DNA of 64,000 bases, taken from assembly GCA_035578175.1 (NCBI GenBank), contig JAQMRL010000022.1, forward strand, positions 2,418,001-2,482,000, read 5' to 3'. Numbering within the stretch: the stretch's first letter is position 1; each line of letters starts with the position of its first letter. Below the pieces are notes generated by a model. That model had not been told where the DNA came from. It saw only the letters and a program-made list of their open reading frames with translations, and ran no database searches. Below, one piece after another: positions 13,245-42,015 of this stretch. Position numbers and translations under genes: made by a program. The stretch is from Catonia carolina. Its lineage: Eukaryota > Arthropoda > Insecta > Hemiptera > Achilidae.

Positions 13245-13760
13245 TTTTACGCCTAATGCTTGGTTCAGACTTGTCAGCGATTCTTTTCCAAGCGCCGTTG
13301 TCACATCATGTAGTTCTCTACTCATTCTGGTCCGATATTAATTACTTGGACAAGTAATTTTGTACTGTCACCAGATGGTGACATTAAGTGGCGAGTTGAA
13401 ACGTTTACATTTTGGTGGCCGTGTAAGCGGTGGTCGTCTTGATGGGAAGCATCGGTCGTAGTCGTCGTGGCAGTCGAGGAGCTGGGCGACACTGTTTTAC
13501 TGTTAATTTTGTGAGGTTAGGTTTTTAACACCTACTTGTACTGTTTTTACTGTTCAGTGTTTTAAAAAAAATCCAAGTAGCTAACTGTACATTGTCCACC
13601 TTTTTCCCTTGAGCGCCAGGCAGGATGGACACCCCATCGTCTTTCTTTTCTGGTTTTCACATCTACTTTTTCAAGCAAAAGTGCTGTGACTGGTAAATCT
13701 TCTGTTGAAAATGACAAAAAATACAACATTGTTCTGAATTCTACTCCACCGTACACGAGA
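13245..13760 (-). mobile_element. Probable Harbinger-type transposon fragment with CpG-rich flank
   Basis: On the minus strand, 13756-13562 encodes EKVDVKTRKERRWGVHPAWR followed by SREKGGQ. This resembles the start of HARBI1-like nucleases (RRxWVHP..R). Next to it, 13258 reads GCTTGGTTCAGACTTGTCAG, similar in form to the Harbinger-like termini at 641 and 49032 (AGCTATGTCCAGAC). The 13250-13500 segment is much richer in CpG than anything nearby. The matching second terminus was not found. The CpG-rich part could instead be a host promoter or first exon. Confidence 0.4.
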
Positions 13761-13799
13761 ATGTACTAACCGCTTGTTCTGTATATGAATACTCATAGG

Positions 13800-16700
13800 C
13801 TTGGCTTGTCCTCTCCATGGATATAGCTTGTTTCCTGTATAAGTAGACCTTAATATGGCATATTTTGTGCTCCCAGAGTGGCAGACTAAACAATCTAATA
13901 ATGAGCAGTAGTACTACTCATGGTTATTAAAACAACCTAATGTAGCATAACGGCAGTAAGAAAATGACTTGACCCTTCGCTTCACATCACAGAGGCATAC
14001 TAATCAGCAGTACTCTATACATGTAATATATTATATAGACTGGTGCTTTGAAGAAATGGTATATTTTTATTAAAGTTTGTTTTTTTATTATTTTTTCGTT
14101 GTTAAAATACCAAACAGTGGTTAAGAAAATTCTTGTTAGAAAAGTATTATTAACTTACTAGTTAATAATACTTTTCTTATAAATTATTATTATTTTCTGT
14201 TGATGAAATCATCAGGTATTCCAACAAGATGTTATTTTTATTATTATTAGTTATTGGCAAACAGTTGTTAAAACCATTTAATTCTAAAAATAAAAATTTT
14301 AAAATAGTTTTCTTGTAATTGTTAATATCAGAGAATAAATACTGGTATTTAATTTATTATTTTTATTTATAATTTTATTATTTTTAAAACATTTTATTTT
14401 GCGAAATAATTATTAATTTATTAGTTTTGTAGATAGGTTAATAATAATTATATGTAGAAGAAATGTAGAAAATAGAAAAAATATTTTTGAATTTTATTTG
14501 CTTATACATGTGATATAATTTATTTGCAGTTTTATAAACACGTTATGTATAATAGAAGAAAAAAATAGTATAATAATGCTACTGGACCACAAAATAATAT
14601 GATCTCATGTAATTTGAAATCATGGAATTAATTAATATTTTTTTATATGTTTTTGGTTGCGTCAAAAGTAAAATTTTTAACATTTAGTAATTTTTAGTTG
14701 CATTCCTAGTTGTAATATTGAAATAGAAAATGTAATATTAGTTTATTATGACTTAAATTTTGTTAAAATGTACAGTATTTTTATTTGCTTCTTATGATAT
14801 ACATTTTAATACAATGATTAACATTTAATGGCATTGTTGCTTCGCAGTGTAAAATATTTAATAGTTAGTTTTATAAAATAAGAGTTCAGTTTTAGAATGT
14901 GCTTTTCATGGTTCATAACAAATTTTTACTGATATTGCTTTAAAAATAAAATGCTGTTAAGTAGCAAAAAGGTAATATAATTAGGACTATCATTTATCAT
15001 GCGATACAAAATAATTCCTACAGATTTTCCTCATTTTATATTCAGTGATATCGCTTCATTGTTGTATTTTAAGATACTGATATTGGATAGTTAGTGATAC
15101 TGTTAATGATTTGGATTGAATCTTTAAATATTGATCTATGAGATTGGGATTATTGACCTGTAAGGTTGTTAAATTATCAGTTTAAATTAATAAACAATAT
15201 TTCATAATCAGTCGCTTTGTTAAAATTCTTAAATCCATAAATTAAAAACATACATGATGCTCGAAAATGAAACGGTTAAAAGTCTATGTTAGATTCAAGA
15301 ATGATATTTTAACTTTTATTAGAATATCTTCTTGTCAGTATTAACATTAATCAGTTCCTATTAGTTATTCTATAATTTTTAAGTAATCAATTTAAATTTG
15401 CGATTTTGTTTAACTAGTAAAATTGTACTGGATTTAGTGACTTTATAAGGTTCAGTTTGAAAGGAAGTTAAACGAGCAAATTAGTTACGAGGTACAAAAA
15501 GTTTGTGACAAACTTATTGTAAATCACTCCTGAACTTCTATTTGTACACTTTGATTGTAAGGGCTCATTCAGAGTGAATATAAAAAATACACATTTAATT
15601 AAATTTTTATTTTCTAAACATTAATAATACATGGTTTTTTTAAAATTCCCCTTTATAGGGATTGCATATCAGTAGTTTTAGGGTTGGTGGTAGGTTAGAA
15701 ATCTATCAGTTTTCTAATCACCTCTGGGGAAATCATTTGTTATAATACAAACATTTTTTGAATAAATTAAGTTTATTTAAATCATGCAAGGTTAAATTTT
15801 TGTTGTTACATTTTGGGAAAATGTAATAGTGGAAATTTAATCATAATATTAATTTAACTCTAGGAAATTAACATTAATAAAAATTGAGGTGTTTTCAAAA
15901 AATCTATCTAATAAAGTGTGACAAAAGTCCTTTCAAAATAATTTTGTTGTTGCAAACAAAAATATGGAATTAATTTTAAATATATAACTTAAACAAGTAA
16001 TTTTAAAGGTTTGTTAAATTCCATAACTGATTATTGTATTGATGATGATAATAAATAATTTATAAATTTCATTTTAGTTTGTTACTAACCTAAAACTGAT
16101 GTCAATTAAAATAATTTAATATTTTACCATGTAAATTACATATTATTACAAAGAGACTGATATTACATTGATTTTATAAATTTACTTCTCGTTGATTAAT
16201 ATTACATGCAATTTAAAAAATACTATTTATAATAGTTAAAAACCTTAAGTGTGGGATCACTTCATTTTATTATTTTGTACTTAGTTTGATAACTTAATTG
16301 CATGGTTAAATATTTTAAGATATATATATTATCTTTTTCATTGTTTAAATGAATGAATTGGTTATCAAAATTTTAAGTTTTAACATTAAAATAAATTATT
16401 CAGTATTTATAATTTAGCAACTTTATCAAGAAATTTTTAACTTTGTGTGGGATAACTTTAGTGGGATAACTGAAGTATTTATAATTTGTATTTTATTAAA
16501 GACTGTAGAATTTTATTTTAATACAAATTAAATTTTGTATTGAAATTTTAAAATAAAAGCAATATAATTTATAAAAATTAAGCAAAATGGTATCATTTTA
16601 ATAAAAATGCATATCATTAAAAAAAATTAACAATGACTGGAAGCAACATATGCGTTATTAAAAAAAAGTATTAAAGAGTAAGCTCTACCACACTATTAAA

Positions 16701-17720
16701 AGGATGTTCAGACAACAGAGGTTTGGTTGTTTTCAATACTTGTTCATCCGATAATTGTGTTAAGTATTTATCAGAATTATTAAAATCAAAAATCTGGATT
16801 GTCTGATCGTCTAAAACTACGAATAAGAGTTGCTAATTGGTGGAGCATAGTAAAACTGTAGCAGTTAGCATTACCAATATTAGGCTTTAGTTTTAATATA
16901 GTATTTAGTATATTCTTTTACGGTACTGGTAAAAATGTTACTTAAATTTCCTTACTATTTGTATAACTTTTTAAAACGATCTACGTAGTAAAATATGTTA
17001 GCTATGCTGCCTATTAATATTATAGAATGGAATATCACTTTTATTATTTTTTATTTGAATTGCATAGAACAATAATGTAGAAATTGCTTATTTTTTTGTT
17101 ACTGACATATGCTACAAATGCTTATTAAATAAACAAACAATATATTACGTAAAAAACATATTAGTATTATTATATTTTTATCACAAAAAGGTTGTTTAGT
17201 TTTTAAGAAACATGTAGAAAATAAACTACTATACAAAGTTGTTATAGTTGTGTTACATGTAAATATAGTCTTGTTACATTGTTAGTTTGTAATTTGTGCT
17301 GAACTTGTTAAATATAAATATATTAACAAAATAAGATAATACTACTACTTTTTTATTATTTTATTATTTCAGTAAAAACCATAATAACACACACATTAAG
17401 GATCATTTAAGTGTTTCTATTTCATGTTTTATTCAACACCGGATCTAGTGGATTGACTCGTTTATATTCTTGTCTTGAAGGTACTTAGAGTTTTTCTTGG
17501 CTCGCTTATGTCCGCCAGAACTGTTAAGAAAAATAAGGCTTTTACAGAATTCACAAATAAATTTGTATAATGTAAACTGCAAACTGTAACTAATCCTAAT
17601 GTAAAAATATTTTACATTTTCACTAACCTTTTATAGGTGTTATAATTTTTCTTTTTATTCTATTAATTATTTTTTCCTTAACTTGCATGTGTCAGTGGAT
17701 CCAAGAGTAGTATATAAAAT
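13800..17720. other. Very AT-rich spacer
   Basis: Nothing gene-like was found apart from the small palindrome at 14138-14178. The last part (17625-17705) resembles the arm of the hairpin at 26194 (CACTAACCTT ... GTGGATC). Confidence 0.5.
14138..14178. repeat. Perfect short palindrome
   Basis: AAAAGTATTATTAAC and its reverse complement GTTAATAATACTTTT are separated by only six bases, forming a 15-bp-arm hairpin within AT-rich spacer. Confidence 0.8.
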
Positions 17721-17722
17721 AT

Positions 17723-18775
17723 AAAAAAATCTGATGTGAAACAGACACATTATATTCTCTACCCAATGTAAATAATGAAAAATATAACCTATGTTTAATC
17801 AAGAGAAAACAATATAAAATGAAAAACAACCTAATTTTAATTGTTAACAAACAATGCAAATGTAAATCATTCTCTACAAGACTTCCAATACAGATAAATC
17901 ACTAATTGACACTAAACGGCTATTTAGAAAAACATTCTTGAAATAAAAGTGTAGGTTTTTTAATTCCTTCAACTTTAATTTTAAATATACTTTTACTCTA
18001 AAATGCATATTAAGGCCGTAATCTTAAAAAAACAATTTTTTACAACAAGAGCACAGCCCCTCCGAGAATTTCAGCAGACATGGTACTTAACCTATCTTGT
18101 AGAATCTAAATATAGTAAATGAAACGATTTTAAAAAAATCATAAAAGCTGTTCAGAAATTGCAAAAAGTGAAAAATCACATGAATAAACTGCTACTTGTA
18201 GTTGACCGAATTTTATAAAAATGTTGAAAAAACCTTCAAAACAAGTTTTTTGCGTTCATGGGTCCTGAAAACGTGTATTTCTGGTGAAAATTTAATTTTG
18301 AAAAATTGACATGCAAACGGTACTTTCCTTTACTTGTTGTTTAGGTCAACAGTGAATGGCTAGTTTGAACCTATAGTGGTTTTACTCATTAAAACCAAGA
18401 GTAAGTGGTTTACCATGTCTTCCTAACTGAGTTGAGAGAGTAAGCTTATCAGCATGCCCGGCCCTACAAAAAGCACCTACTTTCCACCCCGCATAAAAAT
18501 ATGACACCTTCACTTCTTTCACCACAGAGTTTGGCTATATAGTGAAGTTCATTACTCTCAGAGGAGATAATTCTGACTAGTGTCTTTTATATCTCTATCT
18601 CCTCTGTTCTTTAATCGTTCAGTAATATAATTGGCAGACCATGTAATGAGAAACAGAACTGTTTTTGTAGCCCTGGAACTAGCAGATCGAGTTCAATTAA
18701 TTTAATACACCCCCGCCTGATATTGGCATATTTCCTTCCCTATATAATCTTATAGGACAAGAGTAAGTAAAAATT
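17723..18775 (-). mobile_element. Repeat A copy 1 (HINE-like), interrupted by a SINE
   Basis: On the minus strand this is a diverged copy of the ~0.9 kb repeat also found at 24330, 30905, 42016, 45120 and 52526. It begins AAATCTGATGTGAAACAGAC and ends CAAGAGTAAGTAAAAATTG. The TG tract present in most other copies is absent here, and part of the middle is missing. At 18332-18730 a SINE has inserted, duplicating TTTCCTT. Confidence 0.7.
18332..18730 (-). mobile_element. SINE B, full-length copy nested in repeat A
   Basis: The ~400-bp unit matches the copy at 27175-27570. It shares GTGGTGAA.GAAGTGAAGGTG, GGCATGCTGATAAGC, GGTAAACCACTTACTC and the 3' end GACCTAAACAACAA. It is flanked by TTTCCTT at 18325-18331 and 18731-18737, and the host repeat A resumes across the gap. 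This is a direct demonstration of insertion. Confidence 0.75.
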
Positions 18776-19539
18776 GAAACTATAAACTACAGTTTTGTTA
18801 AAAATCTTTCAGGAGATGTTATATCTTCAGCCATATAAAACTACTCTGTGCTTTTTCGCCGCTTCTGTGTCTCTGTATCAGAGGGGTTGGTGGATAAGAA
18901 TTCATAAGTGGATCAGAACCATGGAAGTGTGCATGTGCTGTGTGCCCGCACTTTGCCACTAGATGATTTTATACAAGTGACTGATGATATGACATTTTCT
19001 GAAAGGTTTTAAAACATGTAAATTAAGGAAAATAAATTCATAAAAGAATTACCCTTATAAAAAGTTACTTTAAAATAATGATTGGCTGTAATAATAGCAA
19101 CTTCGACCTTGAATACCACTTTTCTGAATAGATCTTTACAAAACAAATAATAAAATAAAATAAGTTTTACATAAAACGTAACTTATATACATTTAAATAA
19201 AAGAAAAAGTAGCTGTTCTTCAAAATGTAAGTATCTTGACAGTTGAGGTTATGTAACAGGTAAGGAAGTAAACTTAAAATTGAATTTGCTTTAAATAATT
19301 TTTGTTTAAGTATTTGTTTTGTATAAGTGAATTGAAAATTTTTATTGGTTTGCGTGAAATAATGCAAAACCTACAGTGAAACATACTGGTAGATGCTCTT
19401 GAAGTAAAACCCCATTATAACATTCTGTTCCTGAATTGAATTTTATTTACAGCCGATGGAAAAAAAGTGTCAATACTAGTTCAAAAATAAACATGATGTT
19501 AAAATAGAGAAGTGGATGTATTTATTTATAATAATAGAC

Positions 19540-19830
19540 TAATGGATGGAGAAACAGTGAAACTCCTAGGAGTATCACTAGATAGATATTTGTCTTGGTA
19601 TTTCTATACCAATAAAGTTTCTTGTAAAATATTACCCAAGGTATTTGCATTAAAATAAATTTCCAGATTAAAAAAAAACACTAATGAAGCTTATCATGGT
19701 CTAATTCTGTTTCATATCCGTTATGGTATTTTAGTGTGGGGTAATTCTTATACGGGTAAGCTAATATGAATTGGTTTTTAAAATTCAAAAGAAATCTAAT
19801 TGGTGTATGGTGGGAGCTAAAACCTACTTA
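19540..19830 (+). pseudogene. Jockey/CR1-type LINE RT remnant
   Basis: Translated fragments VKLLGVSLDRYLSW, then KVFALK, then HIRYGILVWGNS follow the order of the post-catalytic RT region of Jockey/CR1-clade LINEs (LGV.LD..L.W ... LYYGI..WG). Stops interrupt the frame. Confidence 0.6.
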
Positions 19831-20349
19831 TTTGGTAAGAAAATACATGAAAAAGTTACAATTTAAAAATGTTTTGGTAGGCCTAATTTGAAATATAAAT
19901 AAATAATGGTATTCATTCAAAAAAATCTGAAAAATTAGTACTCTTAGTACTTGATTCATGAGACTTTTTACAGTGTTTAAAAATTTCTTTCTAAATGACT
20001 TTTCATTATGATTAAATAAAATAATATTTTTTCGTGTTTTTTATTAAGAGAGAAAACAAATTAATTTTTTAAACTTGTACGAATTCTTATAACTGAGCTG
20101 CTGGCTCCTTGGAGCGCTAGTGTTCCATTTGTAATTTTCATTACCGGTAAACTTCTTGACTGTAAAATGCTGTGGTTCAAGTGAGAAGAAATCGATTCAC
20201 ACATAATTAATAGATAGGCACTTGAATTAATTTCGTACGAGTCGTTTGACCATATTGTCATTTAAAACGTTAGAGAAAACTGGGTAAAATTAAAGAGATA
20301 TTTGAATTGAAGTTTTCGATTGCACTCAATTCTTAAATTTCATTTCATT

Positions 20350-20593
20350 ACATGAGTTCGATATAAACAATCGATAATTCTTTAGTAACACTACTATCGA
20401 GATTTACAATCGATTTTCGCGGATTTTAAGTTTTCTTGTTGCCGGGTTGTATAATTTTGTGGCAATCGTGAAAAAATAAAAGAAAAGTTACACTATTTTT
20501 CATGAAACTAATTAACATGACAGAATATTATTAGAAAACAATTGACTTTCAATTTATTCACATTTTGTATTGTTTGGGGTGTTAGTTCTAAAT
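20350..20593 (+). promoter_or_regulatory. Cdk7 promoter region with DRE-like sites
   Basis: The 240 bp before the Cdk7 ATG contain several TCGAT/ATCGA motifs: TTCGATATA near 20357, AATCGATAA near 20369, CTATCGAG near 20394 and AATCGATTTT near 20409. They resemble DREF-binding elements (TATCGATA) of insect housekeeping promoters. The start of transcription and real factor binding are not shown by sequence alone. Confidence 0.4.
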
Positions 20594-37726
<17,133 letters not shown>

Positions 37727-38411
37727 TAATTTATCAGTACATTCCAAATTGGATAAAAAGGATAAAGTTTGTTAATGAACTCAAAACTGTTTTAATCAAA
37801 TATCTATTTTTCCTTTTGTAAGATTACCTAATAGAAATAATTTTTTATTTATAGACATTCTTTTAATCCTATCCCAGTACACATGCTAAGTATCTTTCTT
37901 TTTCAGGAAGTAATGATTTAACATTAATATTTGACATAATACAATTGTGACAATTATTTTATGTTAGTATCTGCTTGTACAGAATGGTGTTAGTTAATTT
38001 ATGTTAAGTTGTTAACGGATTTTTGGTTTTGTATAATAAAAATATATGTATTGTAAAAAAATACTGTAAATAATACTATCATTTTTTAAGAAAGAATCTC
38101 TCATGCAAAAAATTAATAAAAATGTATTAAAATTGTTTAAATTTATTTTTATGACAAATGAGGACTAATTTAACTCCATGAAATTCAAATACTATATGAT
38201 ATTTGTAAATACAGTAGATACGTAAACATATATACATCTTGTCACCATGAGTACTTACCATATGGTGCGCATGAGTAGTGTGAGCAAACCTTAAATATTT
38301 GGTGGCCCTAAGAAGAGACTGGTTTTGGCAGTATGTGGTTGCAGCAACAACTGCTGTGAGAGCCATGACACCAGTTTGTGGCTCTGAAGAGGGCCAGTTA
38401 AAACCTTAGTA
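37727..38411. other. Cdk7 3' UTR and AT-rich spacer
   Basis: Holds the poly(A) signal at 38035. After that nothing is recognised before the mariner. Confidence 0.4.
38035..38040 (+). terminator. Cdk7: Cdk7 poly(A) signal
   Basis: AATAAA lies about 310 bp after the stop codon, just before the mariner element at 38412. Confidence 0.55.
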
Positions 38412-39494
38412 CGAGGCGTATTTTTAAAGTAAGTACCGTTTGAAAATAAAAAAAAAATAAAAGGAAATTTGCAAAAACTAATTTTATTTTCGGAATCTAC
38501 ATACTTTTATCTATTTTTCTACATAGTTTCCAAGTTTTTGTAAACACTTATCATACCACACAACTAAATTTTGGAAACCTTCTTCATAAAAACTTGCCGC
38601 CCAAGTGATGTTTCAGATGACGAATTTCCCGACGTTTCGAGGTCTGTGATTTACAAAATTGTTAATGAAAAATTAAACTTTAAGAAACTGTGCTCGCGTT
38701 GGGTCCCTAAACTCCTGACGGAGGAGCACAAACACAAAAGACTCGAGAGTTCCTTGAATTTTCTGACACGTTATGACGAAAATGGTGACGACATCCTGAG
38801 TCGGATCGTAACTGGAGACAAAATGTGGATTTCGCATTTCACTCCCGAATCAAAACAACAAAGCATGGAATGGAGACAACCGCACTCTCCCGTAAAGGTC
38901 AAAGCCTAACAGACTTTGTCACAGCGCAAGATCATGGCGTCCGTGTTTTGGGGTAGGCATGGTGTTTTGCTGGTCGACTTTATGGAACGAGGAACGACAA
39001 TAAATACAGAAGCCTACTGCCAAATCCTGAGGAAGCTGCGCAGAGCAATTCAAAACAAGAGACGTGGCATGCTCACAAAAGGAATTTTGTTTCTGCACGA
39101 TAATGCAAGCCCTCACACTGCCGCTCAGACCCGAGCTGCATTGGACTCTTTTGGCTGGGAAGTTTTGGACCACCCACCCTACAATCCTGACCTTGCGCCG
39201 AGCAACTTTCATCTCTTCCGTCATCTGAAACATCACTTGGGCGGCAGCCGTTATGACGATGACGACGAATTGAAAACGGCCGTGAATTCTTGGTTATCAC
39301 AGCAGGCGGCAAGTTTTTATGAAGAAGGTTTCCAAAATTTAGTTGTGCGATATGATAAGTGTTTACAAAAACTTGGAAACTATGTAGAAAAATAGATAAA
39401 AGTATGTAGATTCCGAAAATAAAATTAGTTTTTGCAAATTTCCTTTTATTTTTTTTTTATTTTCAAACGGTACTTACTTTAAAAATACGCCTCA
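38412..39494 (+). mobile_element. Mariner with long inverted repeats made from its own 3' end
   Basis: TA flanks both sides (38410-38411 and 39495-39496). The outer 189 bp (38412-38600 and 39306-39494) are inverted copies differing at only a few positions, far longer than the ~30-bp repeats of normal mariners. The left copy includes the reverse complement of the transposase C-terminal codons, then continues at 38601-38622 with the reverse complement of 39223-39246. The forward transposase frame begins only at about 38621. Confidence 0.9.
38619..39395 (+). pseudogene. Mariner transposase, N-terminally truncated with one stop
   Basis: One frame runs DEFPDVSRSVIYKIVNEKL, WVPKLLTEEHKHKR, IVTGDKMWISHFTPESKQQS, MASVFWGRHGVLLVDFMERG, LFLHDNASPHT, PPYNPDLAPSNFHLF and YDKCLQKLGNYVEK. 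This is typical mariner order with the first and second catalytic Asp present. Three lesions are visible: the first ~90-100 residues (DNA-binding domain) are missing, TAA interrupts at 38907-38909 where relatives have Lys, and the third catalytic Asp of the PSD motif is Asn (PSN). It is inactive. Family length is about 340 aa. Confidence 0.9.
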
Positions 39495-39864
39495 TATATT
39501 GGTCCTGAAGACTGTTGGGTTGGTTTTGAAAGAGACTAATGAAGACAGTGTGTACAGGCCAACTCTTTCCAAATGAGATGTGAGTTGTGTATGCGTAGTA
39601 GCAAAGGAAGTAGTGGGGGGTTTCAGAGCCAGTGCATTCCCAGTCACCAAAGAGTGAACATCCGTACAGTGAGGTCAAAAAAGTAATGTTTCGGTTTTGT
39701 AGTCCAGTCGGTTTCTTTAGAATAGTACCTTACATACTATAAGACGTGATTTTCTTTTATGCGTTATCGAAAACCAGCTTATTTAAAACAGTGTAATTGT
39801 GTGTTTATTTAAAATAGTGTATTAGTGTATTTAAAATAACAGCATAATAGTTAATAAGAGCGCT

Positions 39865-40382
39865 ATGAGTGTGAAAAATAGAGTGAAGCAAAAAACTATT
39901 CACTCTCAAGGACGTAAAGTAATCGGCTCATTATTAGAATTCATGCATCGGGAGGCAATTCACGAGAGCCCAGAAATTTCGTTAGTCAAAGTTCTAGAGG
40001 GTGTGGCTGCAGCGACAATTTTTTTTTTTAGATAAAATTTTAGAAAGTAAAGGTCATGTTGTATTACGACTTCCTCCGTACCATCCCGATTTGAACTCTA
40101 TCGAGTTGGTTTGGGCTTCACTTAAAGATTACGTAAGTAAAAATAATGTCAACTATAATTTTAATGATATCAGAAAACTATGTAATGACTTTTTACCACA
40201 TTTTCTACCGACAACTGGAAATCTCAATGTGAACACGTCTTAGGTTAGAAACCGAACTAATGCAAAACGAATATACTTTAGATGATGTGATTAATAGCGT
40301 GGTAATAAATCCTAATTCTGACAATGATGATTCAGACAAGAGTTTTTCAGGAAGTGAGATTTCTGGCTTGGAAGACTTATGA
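39865..40382 (+). pseudogene. IS630/Tc1-like DDE transposase relic
   Basis: Three frames are needed. MSVKNRVKQKTIHSQGRKVI at 39865 is the N-terminal part. HVVLRLPPYHPDLNSIELVW followed by ASLKDYV at about 40050-40130 is the region with the last catalytic residues of IS630-like DDE enzymes (PPYHPDLNPIE). LETELMQNEYTLDDVINSVV plus a Ser/Asp-rich end GSEISGLEDL stops at 40382. The first catalytic Asp region between the first two parts is deleted. A possible left terminus begins near CAGTGAGGTCAAAAAAGTAA at about 39668; the right one was not found. Confidence 0.7.
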
Positions 40383-40689
40383 ATTGTCGTAGTAGGGCCT
40401 ACATTAAGATTGAATTTTCATAAAAGACAATATTTTTTTCTTTTTTTTTTCTATCTCATATTATTTTTTTTTATATCTGCATATAAGTGCGTATAAGTGG
40501 TAAATTTTAATTTCATTTCGGTAATAGTACAAGAGAAAATTAAATCTATTTGTAATTTGAAGTATAACAATAATGTGTGTGTACATGTGTCTGTGATAAA
40601 CAGCACACAGAACGTTGTAGGCAGGCTGTTCTGCACTGACAAGTGTGGGGAGCAATATACCCCTCTCTTTCTAAATATTTCTTTCTCAC

Positions 40690-41040
40690 TCAGTTATTCT
40701 GCGTAACTCGCAATTCATTTGGATCTTGCTGGCCTATAGCTGTGGCTGTGGTGGCAACAGCTGTTACAACAATTGGTGCTATGTCTTGTCCCAAAACATC
40801 TTCCTTCTCTCTCAAGGATGCTATTGGTTGATCTTGGTTGGAGTCATAGAGTGCAATGATAGCCTGAGTGAATGTACTACTGGCTTGCATACTTATCAGA
40901 ACACAGGAGTAGAGGTAGTTACTAGCTTTACCAGCCTTTGTCTGTCGGCTTGTTAGAAGCTTTGTTGGCTGGCAACACAGTACCTAATTAGTGGAGGCTG
41001 CGGAGACAATATAAATATCTATGGATGTCCTGACTGACTG
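40690..41040. other. Unidentified non-AT-rich segment
   Basis: Sequence of more balanced composition with open frames on both strands, for example alanine-rich IVVTAVATTATAIG on the minus strand. It may be part of an element, but no family is recognised. Confidence 0.3.
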
Positions 41041-41634
41041 ATTCACTTATTACCTATCGCTAAATTTGTAATTTCCTGTTCAGCTAGTGATAAAATTCAA
41101 AAAATTTGTTTCATAGAGGTTGAGCAGACTGAAATAATAATTATCTTTATTTTTAATATTTGCATTTAAGGAAGTACGGAGGAGAAAACTCTAAAACAAT
41201 AATACTATTTTCATACCTTCCTTAGAGCTTCGTAGTTCACCTTCTGAAAATCAGTATGTTTATTCTCTATATGACACCTTTGGAAATTTACATTACTTTA
41301 CCTCCTAAAGAACTACTGTTCTGTAAATAGGCATTAAATTAAGTAAATGATAACTTGGAAAACCTTCCTTTTACACACATGGTTAATTGGATATGCAACT
41401 CTGAGAATCAAAATTGCCAATAATCTGCACCATATAAAAAAGTACATTTATGTAAGCTAAATGTTAAAATAAGCCTTAAAAATAAAATGAAAAGAAAAAC
41501 TTAAAAAAGGCTACTTCATTTTTCTATAAGTTTGTAACTATTTACGTTTTTATCCCCTTCTTAATAACGTAAATAAAGGTTTGTATTTTATTTTAAATAT
41601 TACATTAGCTTAAATCCCCATACAAACTCTACTT

Positions 41635-41790
41635 ACGGTAAGTTTCTAAGTACAACAGAGCATTAGATGTGTGAATGTCTATAGCAGACAAAGTGGAGGG
41701 AAATTATGCGCAGCTGATTGAACAGGTATGCAGCAAAAGGAAATTTTTAATTTTGGTAAGTTTAGCGAGGGAACTGTACTCATACATGAA
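41635..41790 (+). repeat. Repeat C, copy 2
   Basis: ACAAAGTGGAGGGAAATTAT and the following blocks match 23215-23380. Confidence 0.6.
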
Positions 41791-42015
41791 CCAACTTATA
41801 GCATAATCTATTTTATAGCATCAATCATTATATCATTAGTTATGTATCTTGCTACTAATAAAGTAATTAGGTGACATTATCCTAATATTAGTAATGCGAG
41901 GACAGCGTGTCACAAAATTGCAATGGAAATAATAGCTTATCACTTGTACTGTTTTACAATTCTGTTAGTAAACTATAAAGTTATTATTAGTAAAGTCTAC
42001 CGATGAATAACCTAG

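Noticed and set aside
38919..39312. Minus-strand open frames inside the mariner at 38412-39494
   Set aside because: They are shadows of the forward transposase. Their similarity to the frame at 38571 only reflects the inverted copy.
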